Below, one piece after another: positions 1 to 8,206 of a stretch of DNA of 28,942 bases (its first letter is position 1; each line of letters opens with the position of its first letter). Where the stretch lies: NCBI GenBank assembly GCA_948891265.1, contig CAQUBD010000022.1:1-28942 (forward strand), in the 5' to 3' direction. The translations under genes were made by a program, and so were the position numbers. The notes under the pieces were generated by a model. It saw only the letters and a list, made by a program, of their open reading frames with translations, was not told where the DNA came from and did not search any database. The stretch is from an uncultured Clostridia bacterium. Its GTDB lineage: Bacteria > Bacillota > Clostridia > TANB77 > CAG-508.

Positions 1-49
1 TAGAACTCGTATTGAACCGAGGAATGAAATGAAAAATGAATATAAATAT
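1..49 (+). repeat. Right half of the 108-bp inverted-repeat element (truncated at window edge)
   Basis: These bases match 10087-10135 with one clear mismatch near position 27. They correspond to the right half of the complete element at 10031-10138, ending in its terminal repeat (GAATATAAATAT). The window starts inside the copy, so the left half may lie outside. No gene covers this DNA. Confidence 0.8.
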
Positions 50-78
50 ATAGAGGTTTTCTGTGAACATTCCTCATG

Positions 79-106
79 TCATGGTCTATATGACCAAATA
101 ATTTTT
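79..106 (-). repeat. 28-bp repeat, inverted copy of 28841-28868
   Basis: Read on the minus strand, the 28 bases are identical to 28841-28868 at the far end of the window. The core GGTCATATAGACC is an imperfect palindrome with GGTC/GACC arms. A shorter related copy (ATATAGACCATGAT) lies at about 9980-9993, before the complete element at 10031. This suggests the 28-mer is an outer part of a larger repeat family. Confidence 0.8.
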
Positions 107-137
107 AAACTATTTCAATAAATTTTTTATTAAACAA

Positions 138-166
138 TTGAATTTTTTTACAAAATATTATAATAT
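138..166 (+). promoter_or_regulatory. Putative SigA-type promoter of the D,D-carboxypeptidase gene
   Basis: A -35-like TTGAAT (138-143) is followed 17 bases later by TAATAT (161-166); an overlapping TATAAT at 159-164 is an alternative -10. The gene starts at 203 with GGAGA just before it. The flanks are very A+T-rich, so chance matches are easy. Confidence 0.45.
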
Positions 167-202
167 AAACTAAATTATGATTAAATTATATGGAGAACTA
201 AA

Positions 203-1516
203 ATGAGAATAAAAAAAATATTTACAATACTAATTATACTAATATTTACACTAAACTTAACAGCAAGTCTTAGTGCATCAGAACCGCCAGAAGTATTAGC
301 TGAAGCTGCTATTTTGATAGATAGCTCAAGTGAAAAAGTGTTATATTCAAAAAATGAAAATGAAAAAATGTATCCTGCAAGTACTACTAAAATTCTAACT
401 GCAATCTTAACAATAGAAAATTGTAATTTAGAAGATATCGTTACAGTCCCATATGAAGCAATTGCATCAATTCCTTCTGGATATTCGGTTGCAGCTTTAC
501 AAGTTGGCGAACAACTTACAGTTGATCAATTATTACAAGTATTATTAGTACATTCATCAAATGACGCAGCAAATGTACTTGCATATCATATTTCTAATTC
601 AATTGATGGATTTGCATCTTTAATGAATAATAAAGTTTTAGAATTGGGTCTTTCAAATACTCATTTTACAAATCCAAGTGGTATGCATAACGAAAATCAT
701 TATACAACAGCTCACGACTTGGCAATTATAATGAAATATTGTATGAAAAATCCTGTATTTAGAAAATTGTCAAACTTAAAAAACTGTAAAATACCTGCTA
801 CAAATAAATATGAAGAAAGAGTATTTAGTACTACGAATGAACTATTAATATATGATAGTAGAGATGTTAAAAGTAACTATTATTATAAATATGCAATTGC
901 TGGAAAAACTGGGTATACTTCTCAAGCCAAAAACTGCTTAGTTTCTGTTTCTAACAAAGATGGCTTAGAACTAATATCTGTAGTTTTATCTGTTGGGCTA
1001 TACCCTAACAGTTTAAGTGCTAAGTTTGTAGATACAAAAACTATTTTTGAATATGGATATAATAATTACACTTTAAGAAAATTAAGAGAACAAAATGCTA
1101 TTGCAAAACAAATTGAAGTAAAAAAAGGAACTAAAGAAACAAAAAATTTGGATTTATTACTCTCAAATGATATAACTGCTTTAATTTCTCAAGATGATAT
1201 GGAAACTGAATTCTCTCCTGAAATAAGTATACAAGAGAACTTAGTTGCTCCTATAGCTCAAAATCAAGTTGTTGGAAAAATAACATATAATATTAATGAT
1301 ATTGAGTATTCATCAGATATAGTTGCATCACATAATGTTGAAAAATCTAGCACATTTACATTTATAATAAAAATACCAGTAATACTTATTATATTATTTT
1401 TATTATATAAACTTCTATTTAGTACTGCTTCTAGGAATAAAAAACGTAGAAGAAACTATAAAAAAAGTCATAGAAGTAAATACAATAATAACTATAGAAA
1501 CCACAGAAAAAAATAA
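203..1516 (+). CDS. D-alanyl-D-alanine carboxypeptidase (serine, peptidase S11, DacF-like)
   Basis: A penicillin-binding-type serine enzyme that removes the terminal D-Ala from peptidoglycan stem peptides outside the membrane. All three catalytic motifs are present in order: S60-T-T-K63 (in YPASTTKIL), S118-S-N120 and K235-T-G237 (in AGKTGYTS). Residues 1-25 form a signal peptide or anchor. A second hydrophobic segment near residues 390-410 is followed by a very basic, Lys/Arg/Asn-rich tail of about 30 residues, probably a cytoplasmic C-terminal anchor. The 437-residue length fits the S11 family with its C-terminal beta domain. The ATG start has GGAGA 8 bases upstream. The gene is single and ends in a terminator shared with the convergent LCP gene. 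DacF is the sporulation paralogue in Bacillus, but the motifs do not separate DacF, DacA and DacB, so the exact role is inferred. Confidence 0.92.
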   Translation: MRIKKIFTILIILIFTLNLTASLSASEPPEVLAEAAILIDSSSEKVLYSKNENEKMYPASTTKILTAILTIENCNLEDIVTVPYEAIASIPSGYSVAALQVGEQLTVDQLLQVLLVHSSNDAANVLAYHISNSIDGFASLMNNKVLELGLSNTHFTNPSGMHNENHYTTAHDLAIIMKYCMKNPVFRKLSNLKNCKIPATNKYEERVFSTTNELLIYDSRDVKSNYYYKYAIAGKTGYTSQAKNCLVSVSNKDGLELISVVLSVGLYPNSLSAKFVDTKTIFEYGYNNYTLRKLREQNAIAKQIEVKKGTKETKNLDLLLSNDITALISQDDMETEFSPEISIQENLVAPIAQNQVVGKITYNINDIEYSSDIVASHNVEKSSTFTFIIKIPVILIILFLLYKLLFSTASRNKKRRRNYKKSHRSKYNNNYRNHRKK

Positions 1517-1528
1517 TTATTATTTATT

Positions 1529-1563
1529 AGGGCTGTAAAAAAGTAACTATTTTTTACAGCCCT
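1529..1563. terminator. Bidirectional rho-independent terminator between convergent genes
   Basis: A perfect 14-bp stem (AGGGCTGTAAAAAA / TTTTTTACAGCCCT, 1529-1542 with 1550-1563) encloses a 7-base loop. U-rich tracts occur in both reading directions. It lies 12 bases after the carboxypeptidase stop and 4 bases after the LCP stop, so it can serve both. Confidence 0.9.
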
Positions 1564-1567
1564 TATT

Positions 1568-2890
1568 TTAAAAATCTTTGCCTATAACTATACTTACATC
1601 AACTAAACTGGTAGATGACCTGTTTGTTGAAATATTTCCTACACTTAATTTATCTTTTATTTCTTTTAGTTCTTCATCTGATATGTCTTTCTTATTTGTA
1701 ATTATAGTCTTAGAAATTGAAGAAGTTGTTCCAGTTTTTGTAACATTATACCCAGCTTCTTCTAAAATATCTTTTGCTCTTTGTAAACTTGCTTTATTTC
1801 CACTTCCATTTAACAATTCTATCTTTATTTGTGATGAATAGGTACTATTATTTGTTGTTCCATTATTCACAATAGTATTCGATTTTTCTTCATCTTTAAC
1901 TTCATTGTAGAACATTGAATTAACTAACTTTTTAGTAGCTTCTTTGTCTGCTACAAATATACTTACATTATTAGTGTCTTTCATATCTGGAGTTGTTCCT
2001 GGAAGTGTTGCTGTTGTCATATTTTCAGTATTAAATTCAACTGCATATGGTATATAATCTTTTACAAATGAAAGTTCTAAATTGGTTTCTAAATTTTCAT
2101 TGGCAATTTCTAATATTTGTCCTATTTTAAATATATTTCCTGGTTTAAGAGTTTGCTTTAAAGTAGCAGAAATAAAATCTCTTTGTGTTCTCATTCTTCC
2201 TAAATCATTATCTCCATACTCTATTGGGTAAGTTGTTCCATCATTATTATGTCTAAAACGTAATAATTGTTCTGCTTTATTTCCATCTATTTTTTGAATA
2301 CCTTCTTTTAAATCTATTTTTAAATCTTGCTTTTTGTCGGTATAGTACATATTTATAGGTACATTAAATTCTACTCCACCTATTGCATCCACCAACTTAA
2401 TTAGGGCTTCTGTTCTTACTAATACATAATATTTTATATCTAATCCTGTAAGATTATTTACTGCTTGTAAAGTCTTTTGTGGATCTCTAGTCATATTATA
2501 TAAAGCATTTATTTTTTGTGACGCTAATGCCCTGCTTTTATTTTTTCCTGTAAAAGTATCTCTTGGTATAGAAAGTAAATTTGCTTTCTGAGTATTAGGA
2601 TTATAAGATGCTACCATTATCGTATCTGTCAACTCCGAATCAATATCTGTGCTTACTCCTAGTAAAAGTACTTTTATTTCTTTTAAATCTTTTTTTGTAT
2701 TTTCATCATGTCCTATAGCAGTTGCAAGCATTCCACTTAATCCACCACCATTTTTATATGTTTTATAAGTAAACCATCCTATTGCAATTATTAATATTAA
2801 TATAATTATCAATAGTATTCTTCTTCCTGTCTTTTTCTTTTTTCTTTTGTTCTTCTTATTTTTTACTTCATCTATATGTTTACTTTTCAA
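1568..2890 (-). CDS. LCP family (LytR-CpsA-Psr) cell-wall polymer transferase with C-terminal LytR_C domain
   Basis: A membrane-anchored enzyme expected to attach undecaprenyl-linked glycopolymers (teichoic-acid or capsule type) to peptidoglycan. A strongly basic cytoplasmic head of about 20 residues precedes one transmembrane helix. The LCP domain follows, with LLLGVSTD, TDTIMVASYNP, the conserved arginine of LLSIPRDT, and RFRHNNDG. The last ~85 residues (IKIELLNGSGNKASLQRAK onward) are a LytR_C domain. I favour the TTG at 2890-2888 as start because AGGAG lies 8 bases before it; the in-frame GTG at 2899 abuts the ribosome site and is less likely. The gene has its own promoter inside the preceding cvpA terminator and shares its 3' terminator with the carboxypeptidase gene. 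Family call secure; polymer substrate unknown. Confidence 0.93.
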   Translation of the reverse strand: MKSKHIDEVKNKKNKRKKKKTGRRILLIIILILIIAIGWFTYKTYKNGGGLSGMLATAIGHDENTKKDLKEIKVLLLGVSTDIDSELTDTIMVASYNPNTQKANLLSIPRDTFTGKNKSRALASQKINALYNMTRDPQKTLQAVNNLTGLDIKYYVLVRTEALIKLVDAIGGVEFNVPINMYYTDKKQDLKIDLKEGIQKIDGNKAEQLLRFRHNNDGTTYPIEYGDNDLGRMRTQRDFISATLKQTLKPGNIFKIGQILEIANENLETNLELSFVKDYIPYAVEFNTENMTTATLPGTTPDMKDTNNVSIFVADKEATKKLVNSMFYNEVKDEEKSNTIVNNGTTNNSTYSSQIKIELLNGSGNKASLQRAKDILEEAGYNVTKTGTTSSISKTIITNKKDISDEELKEIKDKLSVGNISTNRSSTSLVDVSIVIGKDF

Positions 2891-2919
2891 AATAATCACT
2901 CCTAAAAAATCATGTCAAC

Positions 2920-2948
2920 AGTATAGCAAATATTAAAAAAAAACGCAA
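2920..2948 (-). promoter_or_regulatory. Promoter of the LCP gene, overlapping the cvpA terminator
   Basis: On the minus strand TTGCGT (2948-2943), a 17-base spacer and TATACT (2925-2920) form a good SigA-type promoter with TGC before the -10. The -35 box is made from the 3' arm of the hairpin that ends cvpA. Confidence 0.65.
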
Positions 2949-2964
2949 CTAAATTACGTTTTTT
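2938..2964 (-). terminator. Rho-independent terminator of the CvpA-like gene
   Basis: An 11-bp stem (AAAAAACGTAA / TTGCGTTTTTT, one G-T pair) with a 5-base loop lies 2 bases past the stop at 2967 and runs into a T tract of nine. Confidence 0.8.
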
Positions 2965-2966
2965 CA

Positions 2967-3557
2967 CTAAAATTTCACAATGTTTTTATATATAATTTTT
3001 GTTAAATATGTATTTTGAATTTCTCCACTTAATTTGCTTTCAGGTTTTATTTTTGTATATGCTCCCATTAATAAAATAACTATACCTACCATTAATATGC
3101 CTCTTAATAATCCATATATAATTCCACCAACCTCATTAAATTGTTTTAGAATAGGTAAATTTGCGATAAAATCCATTAGTGATATTACAATACTTAATAC
3201 AATTTTAACAACTATAAATAATACCACTGCAGTTATGGCACGTACTACATTCTTAGACATTTGTTTTGCTTGGTCTGGCAATATATTATTTTCAATATTA
3301 CTTGTAACAATATTAGATTTTGTATTATTATCAATAAAATTTGTGGTATTTTGGATAATTGTTTCTTCAATTTTTTCATCTAATGGTGTATTATTAATTA
3401 CTAATTCTGACACTGGTTTATAAATGATAATTGTTATTATTATTGCAATTATCCCCGCAAACAATTTTGCACCTAATTTAACTAAACCTTTCTTATACCC
3501 AAAAAAAGCTGACAATATTACTATTGCTATTAATATTATATCTATTAAAACTCCCAT
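2967..3557 (-). CDS. CvpA family membrane protein
   Basis: A 196-residue membrane protein with about four transmembrane segments. The N-terminus (MGVLIDIILIAIVILSAFFG, then YKKGLVKL) is the characteristic CvpA-family start: a helix, a glycine turn and a basic loop. A central hydrophilic stretch (about residues 60-95, many Asn/Thr) separates it from two further helices and a conserved-looking NEVGGIIYGLLRGILMVG segment. CvpA proteins are linked to colicin V export in E. coli and to envelope functions elsewhere; no specific function can be assigned here. AGGAG lies 9 bases before the ATG. It follows the DUF5711-type gene by 38 bases on the same strand, so the two are probably co-transcribed, ending at the hairpin at 2938-2964. 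Confidence 0.85.
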   Translation of the reverse strand: MGVLIDIILIAIVILSAFFGYKKGLVKLGAKLFAGIIAIIITIIIYKPVSELVINNTPLDEKIEETIIQNTTNFIDNNTKSNIVTSNIENNILPDQAKQMSKNVVRAITAVVLFIVVKIVLSIVISLMDFIANLPILKQFNEVGGIIYGLLRGILMVGIVILLMGAYTKIKPESKLSGEIQNTYLTKIIYKNIVKF

Positions 3558-3595
3558 TGCTATTCTCTCCTTTTATATAATCTTTTACTTAATCA

Positions 3596-4777
3596 CTACA
3601 AATTGATTATCTCAATTTTATCTCTATATATTATTCCTGCAATTGAATCAGATAAAACTATACTTGTTATTTCCTGACTGGCTATATATTTCTTTAAAAG
3701 CCAACCATTTGTATTTATAAATTCTACTTCTGAACCAGAATTAAGTGCAATTGTATTTCCACTTGTATATATATCTTTGGTTACAGCCTCCACTGTATAT
3801 AATGATGCTGCTTTATTTGCCGAGCTTACTATATTTATCACTGAGTCTGCTGTAAATATTCCTGATGATTTTTCTTCAACAGTTACAGAAGCATTTGATA
3901 AATTAATTGATGCAAAAGAAACCTTTCGGTCTTTATATTCTTGTATTATCTCTGTTGTTTCATCTGGTTTAATTAATAGTATTTTATTTGAGTACATACA
4001 CAATAATCTATCTTTTTCTTGATATTTTATATTTGTTATAAGATCGCTATTTTCTCCTTTATATACTTTTATTAATGCATTTTCGGCATCATTTTTCCCC
4101 TTTTCAATAGACATTATTTGTATATTTGATTGTACCATAGTTCCTGATGTATCAATTTCTGAAATTGCTAAATATTTATTATCATCTGAAATTGAAGTTG
4201 CTATAACTCTTGTTGATGATAATACTGCATTGAATTGATGTTCTCCTTGATTATTATAGACTGATATTACTGTTTTATTTATTGTATCTACTATAGTTAC
4301 TGCTATATATCCATTTTTGTTTACAGTAATCTGAGAAATATTACCCTCAACATTCCTTTCCCACAATATATTTTGATCTTCTACTAAGTATAACTTTTGT
4401 CCTTTATCTTCAGCAATTACTAAATATCTGTTATTTGAGGCAAATATTGGCTTTGTTATTTCTATATCTAAAGTATTTTCTTTTCTAGCAACGCTATCAT
4501 ATATTTTAAAGTTATTTTTATTAAGTATACCTATATATCTATTAAAAGCATATATATTTGAATTGCTAATTTCATCTATCTCTATACTAGGTAAATTATT
4601 TTGAGTCTTTTCCTTTTGGAATAGATTTTTGTCAATCCAGCTTCTAGTAGTTTTATTATTCATATACATAATAATTATAGAGAAAATGGCTATTACAATT
4701 ATGAATATACATATTATCATTATTATTTTTTTCTTATTAATCTTTTTTTGCTTAGACTCTTCCCAAAGATCCTTCAC
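3596..4777 (-). CDS. DUF5711-like membrane-anchored beta-propeller protein
   Basis: 393 residues: a short basic cytoplasmic start (MKDLWEESKQKKINKKK), one transmembrane helix at about residues 19-41, then an extracytoplasmic domain of roughly 330 residues. That domain is made of repeated short beta-strand units, each with a pattern like 'nryLviaedkgqklyLvedq' or 'NGYIAVTIVDTINKTVISVY', which resembles a WD40/PQQ-type propeller. The pattern matches what I know as DUF5711 of Firmicutes; no biochemical function is established. The start is GTG with AAGGAG 8 bases upstream. A possible promoter lies at 4834-4862. The cvpA-like gene follows 38 bases downstream. An envelope structural or sensing role is only inferred from topology and neighbours. 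Confidence 0.7.
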   Translation of the reverse strand: MKDLWEESKQKKINKKKIIMIICIFIIVIAIFSIIIMYMNNKTTRSWIDKNLFQKEKTQNNLPSIEIDEISNSNIYAFNRYIGILNKNNFKIYDSVARKENTLDIEITKPIFASNNRYLVIAEDKGQKLYLVEDQNILWERNVEGNISQITVNKNGYIAVTIVDTINKTVISVYNNQGEHQFNAVLSSTRVIATSISDDNKYLAISEIDTSGTMVQSNIQIMSIEKGKNDAENALIKVYKGENSDLITNIKYQEKDRLLCMYSNKILLIKPDETTEIIQEYKDRKVSFASINLSNASVTVEEKSSGIFTADSVINIVSSANKAASLYTVEAVTKDIYTSGNTIALNSGSEVEFINTNGWLLKKYIASQEITSIVLSDSIAGIIYRDKIEIINL

Positions 4778-4833
4778 AGCCTTTCTCCTTTCATTTAATT
4801 CTAAATAGATATCTTTTAATTTTTTATGATTAT

Positions 4834-4862
4834 ATTCTACTATATGAATTATGAAAAAGCAA
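4834..4862 (-). promoter_or_regulatory. Putative promoter of the DUF5711-cvpA operon
   Basis: On the minus strand TTGCTT (4862-4857), 17 bases, TAGAAT (4839-4834). The -35 box matches the consensus imperfectly. It lies just past the end of the ykvI-like gene and about 60 bases before the GTG start. Confidence 0.4.
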
Positions 4863-4867
4863 TAATA

Positions 4868-5446
4868 TTATGGCAATCGCTTAAAAATTATTTGCACCAT
4901 CTGTAATAATCCTAATCCACCTAAAATAGGATAAAATAAACCAACTAAATTAGAAAAACCCACTTTTGAAAATATAACAGAAGTTATACATATTAAAATT
5001 GCAAGTCTATTATAGCTGTCTTTGTTTTTTGATACATCTTTTAAAAAGCTTATGCCTAACGAAATAGCTGTTGTAAAAATTGATATTAAAATAATTATTC
5101 CATATAGATTTTTCATGCTATGACAAATTTTGTCAATTGCATACACTGCCGGCATTTCCAATGCTTCTATATTTACATCAACATTAATTAGAAATAAAAA
5201 TATTATATTCAGTAACACTATTGTTATTATTGTAACAATACTAGCTATATATTTAATATCTTTTCCATTTTTTATATACTCCCTTATTGAAATTAGTGCT
5301 GGTATTAGTAAGACACTATTATAACTTGCATACAATATACTAGTTATCAACCAATTTCTATTACCTTCTTGTATAAGATAATCAGTTATATTTTCAAAGT
5401 GTATATTTTTTATATTTATTCCACCGTATAAATACGATTGTAAATA
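4868..5446 (-). pseudogene. YkvI-like membrane transporter, 3' part (after frameshift)
   Basis: This is the C-terminal part of the gene whose 5' part is 5394-5903. The frame is open from 5446, although its first possible start codon (TTG) is only at 5350. The segment before that TTG reads FENITDYLIQEGNRNWL, which joins smoothly to ITSILYASYNSVLLIPAL. The frame must therefore have been continuous with the upstream part before a one-base shift. About five hydrophobic helices follow, ending in GLFYPILGGLGLLQMVQI. Removing one base near 5424-5430 gives a single protein of about 344 residues, the usual YkvI length. YkvI belongs to the large APC-like transporter class; its substrate is unknown. Confidence 0.75.
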
Positions 5447-5903
5447 TTAAAATAGGTATTAATATTTCATTTATTTTAACAAAGCCTTTTACATTAGTTT
5501 TAAACAAAATCAAACAAATTAGTGCTAAAATACTGCTTCCTATAATGGAATTAAAATTAAACTCTTGCTCTAAATATGCTCCAAATCCTGCTATCATTAT
5601 ATAAAAAGATGCTAAAATAAAAACATTGACTACTATATTTACTATTTCTTTTATTTTTTCATTTTTAATTAAGCAATCTAAAAACTCTTTATAATTCTTC
5701 ATGTCATTTCTTTTTATTATTTTAAAAGTCTTATATATTATTATTCCTATTAAAATACTCGAAACAGCTATTCCAAATATTCCTTTTAATCCAAATGAGA
5801 AAAAGAACAAATAGATTTCTTGCCCCGATGCAAATCCTGCTCCAATTAGTGTTCCAATTATAACAAAAACAACTTTTAAAATTTCCATATTAAAAAACCC
5901 CAT
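5394..5903 (-). pseudogene. YkvI-like membrane transporter, 5' part (frameshifted)
   Basis: N-terminal half of an integral membrane transporter of the YkvI family, an APC-superfamily-like group. The diagnostic start is present: VVFVIIGTLIGAGFASGQEI, the GAGFASGQE motif of the unwound first helix. About five helices follow. The frame then runs into a stop at 5394 after the non-family residues RWNKYKKYTL, while the adjacent frame continues the family sequence (see 4868-5446). No clear ribosome site precedes the ATG at 5903; an in-frame ATG at 5888 with GGGG nine bases upstream is equally possible. It begins 32 bases after the GldG-like gene, so it is probably the last gene of the ABC operon. 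Real inactivation, a sequencing error and programmed shifting cannot be told apart from this sequence. Confidence 0.78.
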
Positions 5904-5935
5904 ATTATTTTATGAGGTCCTTATTTATTTCATTC

Positions 5936-7426
5936 TTATTTTTGTCTTTTTCTCTTTATCCAAACTATAATTCCGACAACAATAATTATAATTGGGACAA
6001 CTGTTATTATAAATAATATAATTCTGTTTTCTTGTTCTGTTGCTGTGTATGTAATACTTCCTGAACTTTTTCTTACTGTTATGTCTTCTTCTCTATCAGA
6101 TAAATATGCTATAGAATTTAATACTAAGTCCTTATTTTTTCTATATGCAATCATTGGTGTTTGCGTTGTCTGTGTTAATTGGTAATCTGATACAAAGAAA
6201 TTTTCTCCATATATAATTAATTTTGACTCTACTTTACTTTCTTCTGTATCTTCTTTTTCTTCTGAAATTATTTTACTAAATTCCGCTCCTACTAAAAATG
6301 AATTCTGTTCTTCTCCCTGTTGGATCGTATCTACTGAATTCGAAAAATTATTTCTAAAATATGCATTTTCACTTGTCTTAACCAATTCTGTTTTTCTAAC
6401 ATTTAAAGATTTTAATGTTTCATCATCTACTGTGTTTATTTTAGTAGCATTTATAAATATTACTCCTTCTGAATCATACATTTTAGATGTTATATCTGTA
6501 TATTGTATATCTGGCATTATTAAATCTGGTGATCCAGAAACCATTTTACTTGAATTTGTTTCTCTTATAATTCCTGCTTCAAATGGTTTAACCCCATAGT
6601 ACTCTAAAACTTTATTTACATTATTCATATTTTTATTTTGCGTTATTGCTGCATTTAACCATAATATATTTCCACCTTTATTAATATAATTTATTATGGC
6701 ATCTGTAGCTATATCATCAAAATCATTTTCTGGTGATGTTATAATCAATGTATCGCAATCCTCTGGTACCTTTGCTTGCGCTAATATATCTAATGTTTCT
6801 ACTTCATTTACTTCATTTTGTAAATACATATTTAAATATTGCATACCTTTACTTAATGAAAATGAACTATATCCATTTAGAAAATAAACTTTAGGCAATT
6901 TTTCTACAGATACAGATCTTATTGCTGCTGTTAATTTTTCCTCTGCAACATTTATTGTCTCATATGTTGTAGAATCATATGTATATAAATCATTTGATGC
7001 TAAAACCTTATATTGGCTTCCTGCTTCTACTATTATTCCTTCACTACTTGTTTCTATTCCATATTTTTCTACTAAATCTGGTCTATCTGTTGATGTAACG
7101 GCTTGTACTTTTATTTTTTCGTTTACTTTTGTGTATTGTCTTGCCAAATCTAATGTAGAATTATCATTTGAATATCCTACAAAATATATATTTATATCTT
7201 TATCTATGTTTTTAATTTTTTCTTTACTTTCATCTGTTAAAGTAAATAATTTTCCTTCAGTAAAATCTATAGGCGCTAATTTTAGGTTTTGTACTAAAAT
7301 TGTAACTCCAATAAAAAAAGCAAGTATAAGTATAATCAATAGAATTGTTTTAGAACTATCCATTAGCCATTTTTTCTTAATTGTATCTATAAATTTATTT
7401 TTTTTAGTATTTTTTTCTTTTTTCAC
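5936..7426 (-). CDS. GldG-like auxiliary protein of an ABC export system
   Basis: 496 residues: a basic N-terminus, one transmembrane helix at about residues 27-46, a large extracytoplasmic domain, a second helix at about 468-490, and a basic KRKRQK end. The domain starts with APIDFTEGKLFTLTDESKEK, the typical opening of the GldG/IFT52-like (ABC_transp_aux) fold. It also contains KVYFLNGY and CDTLIITSPENDFDD, as in that family. GldG proteins pair with a GldF permease and a GldA ATPase. In gliding Bacteroidetes these support motility; in Firmicutes the same set is common and its cargo is unknown. The start is GTG with AAGGAGG close upstream. It lies 93 bases after the permease with no terminator between, and 32 bases before the ykvI-like gene. 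Confidence 0.85.
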   Translation of the reverse strand: MKKEKNTKKNKFIDTIKKKWLMDSSKTILLIILILAFFIGVTILVQNLKLAPIDFTEGKLFTLTDESKEKIKNIDKDINIYFVGYSNDNSTLDLARQYTKVNEKIKVQAVTSTDRPDLVEKYGIETSSEGIIVEAGSQYKVLASNDLYTYDSTTYETINVAEEKLTAAIRSVSVEKLPKVYFLNGYSSFSLSKGMQYLNMYLQNEVNEVETLDILAQAKVPEDCDTLIITSPENDFDDIATDAIINYINKGGNILWLNAAITQNKNMNNVNKVLEYYGVKPFEAGIIRETNSSKMVSGSPDLIMPDIQYTDITSKMYDSEGVIFINATKINTVDDETLKSLNVRKTELVKTSENAYFRNNFSNSVDTIQQGEEQNSFLVGAEFSKIISEEKEDTEESKVESKLIIYGENFFVSDYQLTQTTQTPMIAYRKNKDLVLNSIAYLSDREEDITVRKSSGSITYTATEQENRIILFIITVVPIIIIVVGIIVWIKRKRQK

Positions 7427-7519
7427 TTTAATCCTCCTTAATTTTTTAGAAGTATGATATCAAAGATTAGAGTTCAGAACTATTATGTCTATTTTTCTGG
7501 CATATATTGCATTGACATC

Positions 7520-8206
7520 TTATTTTACCAATTTTCTTCTTTGCATTACTGTTATTGTTAAAAGTATACATGTAACTGTAAAAGTTAAAAATGTAATTGT
7601 ATCTCCTATATCTATTTGCCCTTGAGTATATTTATAAAACATATTTATAAAAGAATAGCTCTCTAAATTTGTATTAAATTCTGGTAATACCCATGTAATT
7701 ATGAAAAATCCTATTGATATAATACCAGATATTATTTGGTTTTCAGTTATACTTGATGTAAGCATCCCAAAAGATATATATGACATTACAAATAACAAAA
7801 ATCCAAATAATGTTGCAAATGTTGTAGTTAGCTTTGGCACTCCATAATGACATAATATTCCAAAATACATAAATGTACATAGTTCAGTTATTAATACTAT
7901 AAATAATGCAGCAATGAATTTTCCTAAAACAATTTTTGTTATACTTACTGGTGAAGTTAATAATAATTGCTCTGTACCTGTTTTCCTTTCTTCTGAAAAA
8001 GACCTCATTGTTAATAATGGAATTATAAAAGCTAACACCAATATTGTAGGTAAAGTATAATATATGTATTCAAAATTGACATTTCCATATCCTACTACAC
8101 TAAAGTAGAATGATATACTAAATGCTATTAAGAATACACCTATAAAAATATAGCCTATTGGTGTATAAAAATATGATTTAAATTCTTTTTTTATAACTGC
8201 CCACAT
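7520..8206 (-). CDS. ABC transporter permease (GldF / ABC-2 type)
   Basis: 228-residue integral membrane subunit with six predicted helices. The opening MWAVIKKEFKSYFYTPIGYI and the loop RSFSEERKTGTEQLLLTSP are typical of ABC-2 permeases of the GldF branch. In these, that loop contacts the ATPase and the protein forms the translocation path. The start codon shares one base with the stop of the ATPase gene (TAATG at 8206), so translation of the two is probably coupled. The GldG-like subunit follows 93 bases downstream. Length is normal for the family and no defect is visible. The transported substrate cannot be inferred. Confidence 0.9.
   Translation of the reverse strand: MWAVIKKEFKSYFYTPIGYIFIGVFLIAFSISFYFSVVGYGNVNFEYIYYTLPTILVLAFIIPLLTMRSFSEERKTGTEQLLLTSPVSITKIVLGKFIAALFIVLITELCTFMYFGILCHYGVPKLTTTFATLFGFLLFVMSYISFGMLTSSITENQIISGIISIGFFIITWVLPEFNTNLESYSFINMFYKYTQGQIDIGDTITFLTFTVTCILLTITVMQRRKLVK

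Noticed and set aside
4855..4870. Terminator after the YkvI-like gene
   Set aside because: Only a 6-bp stem with a long loop can be drawn before the T tract, too weak to call.
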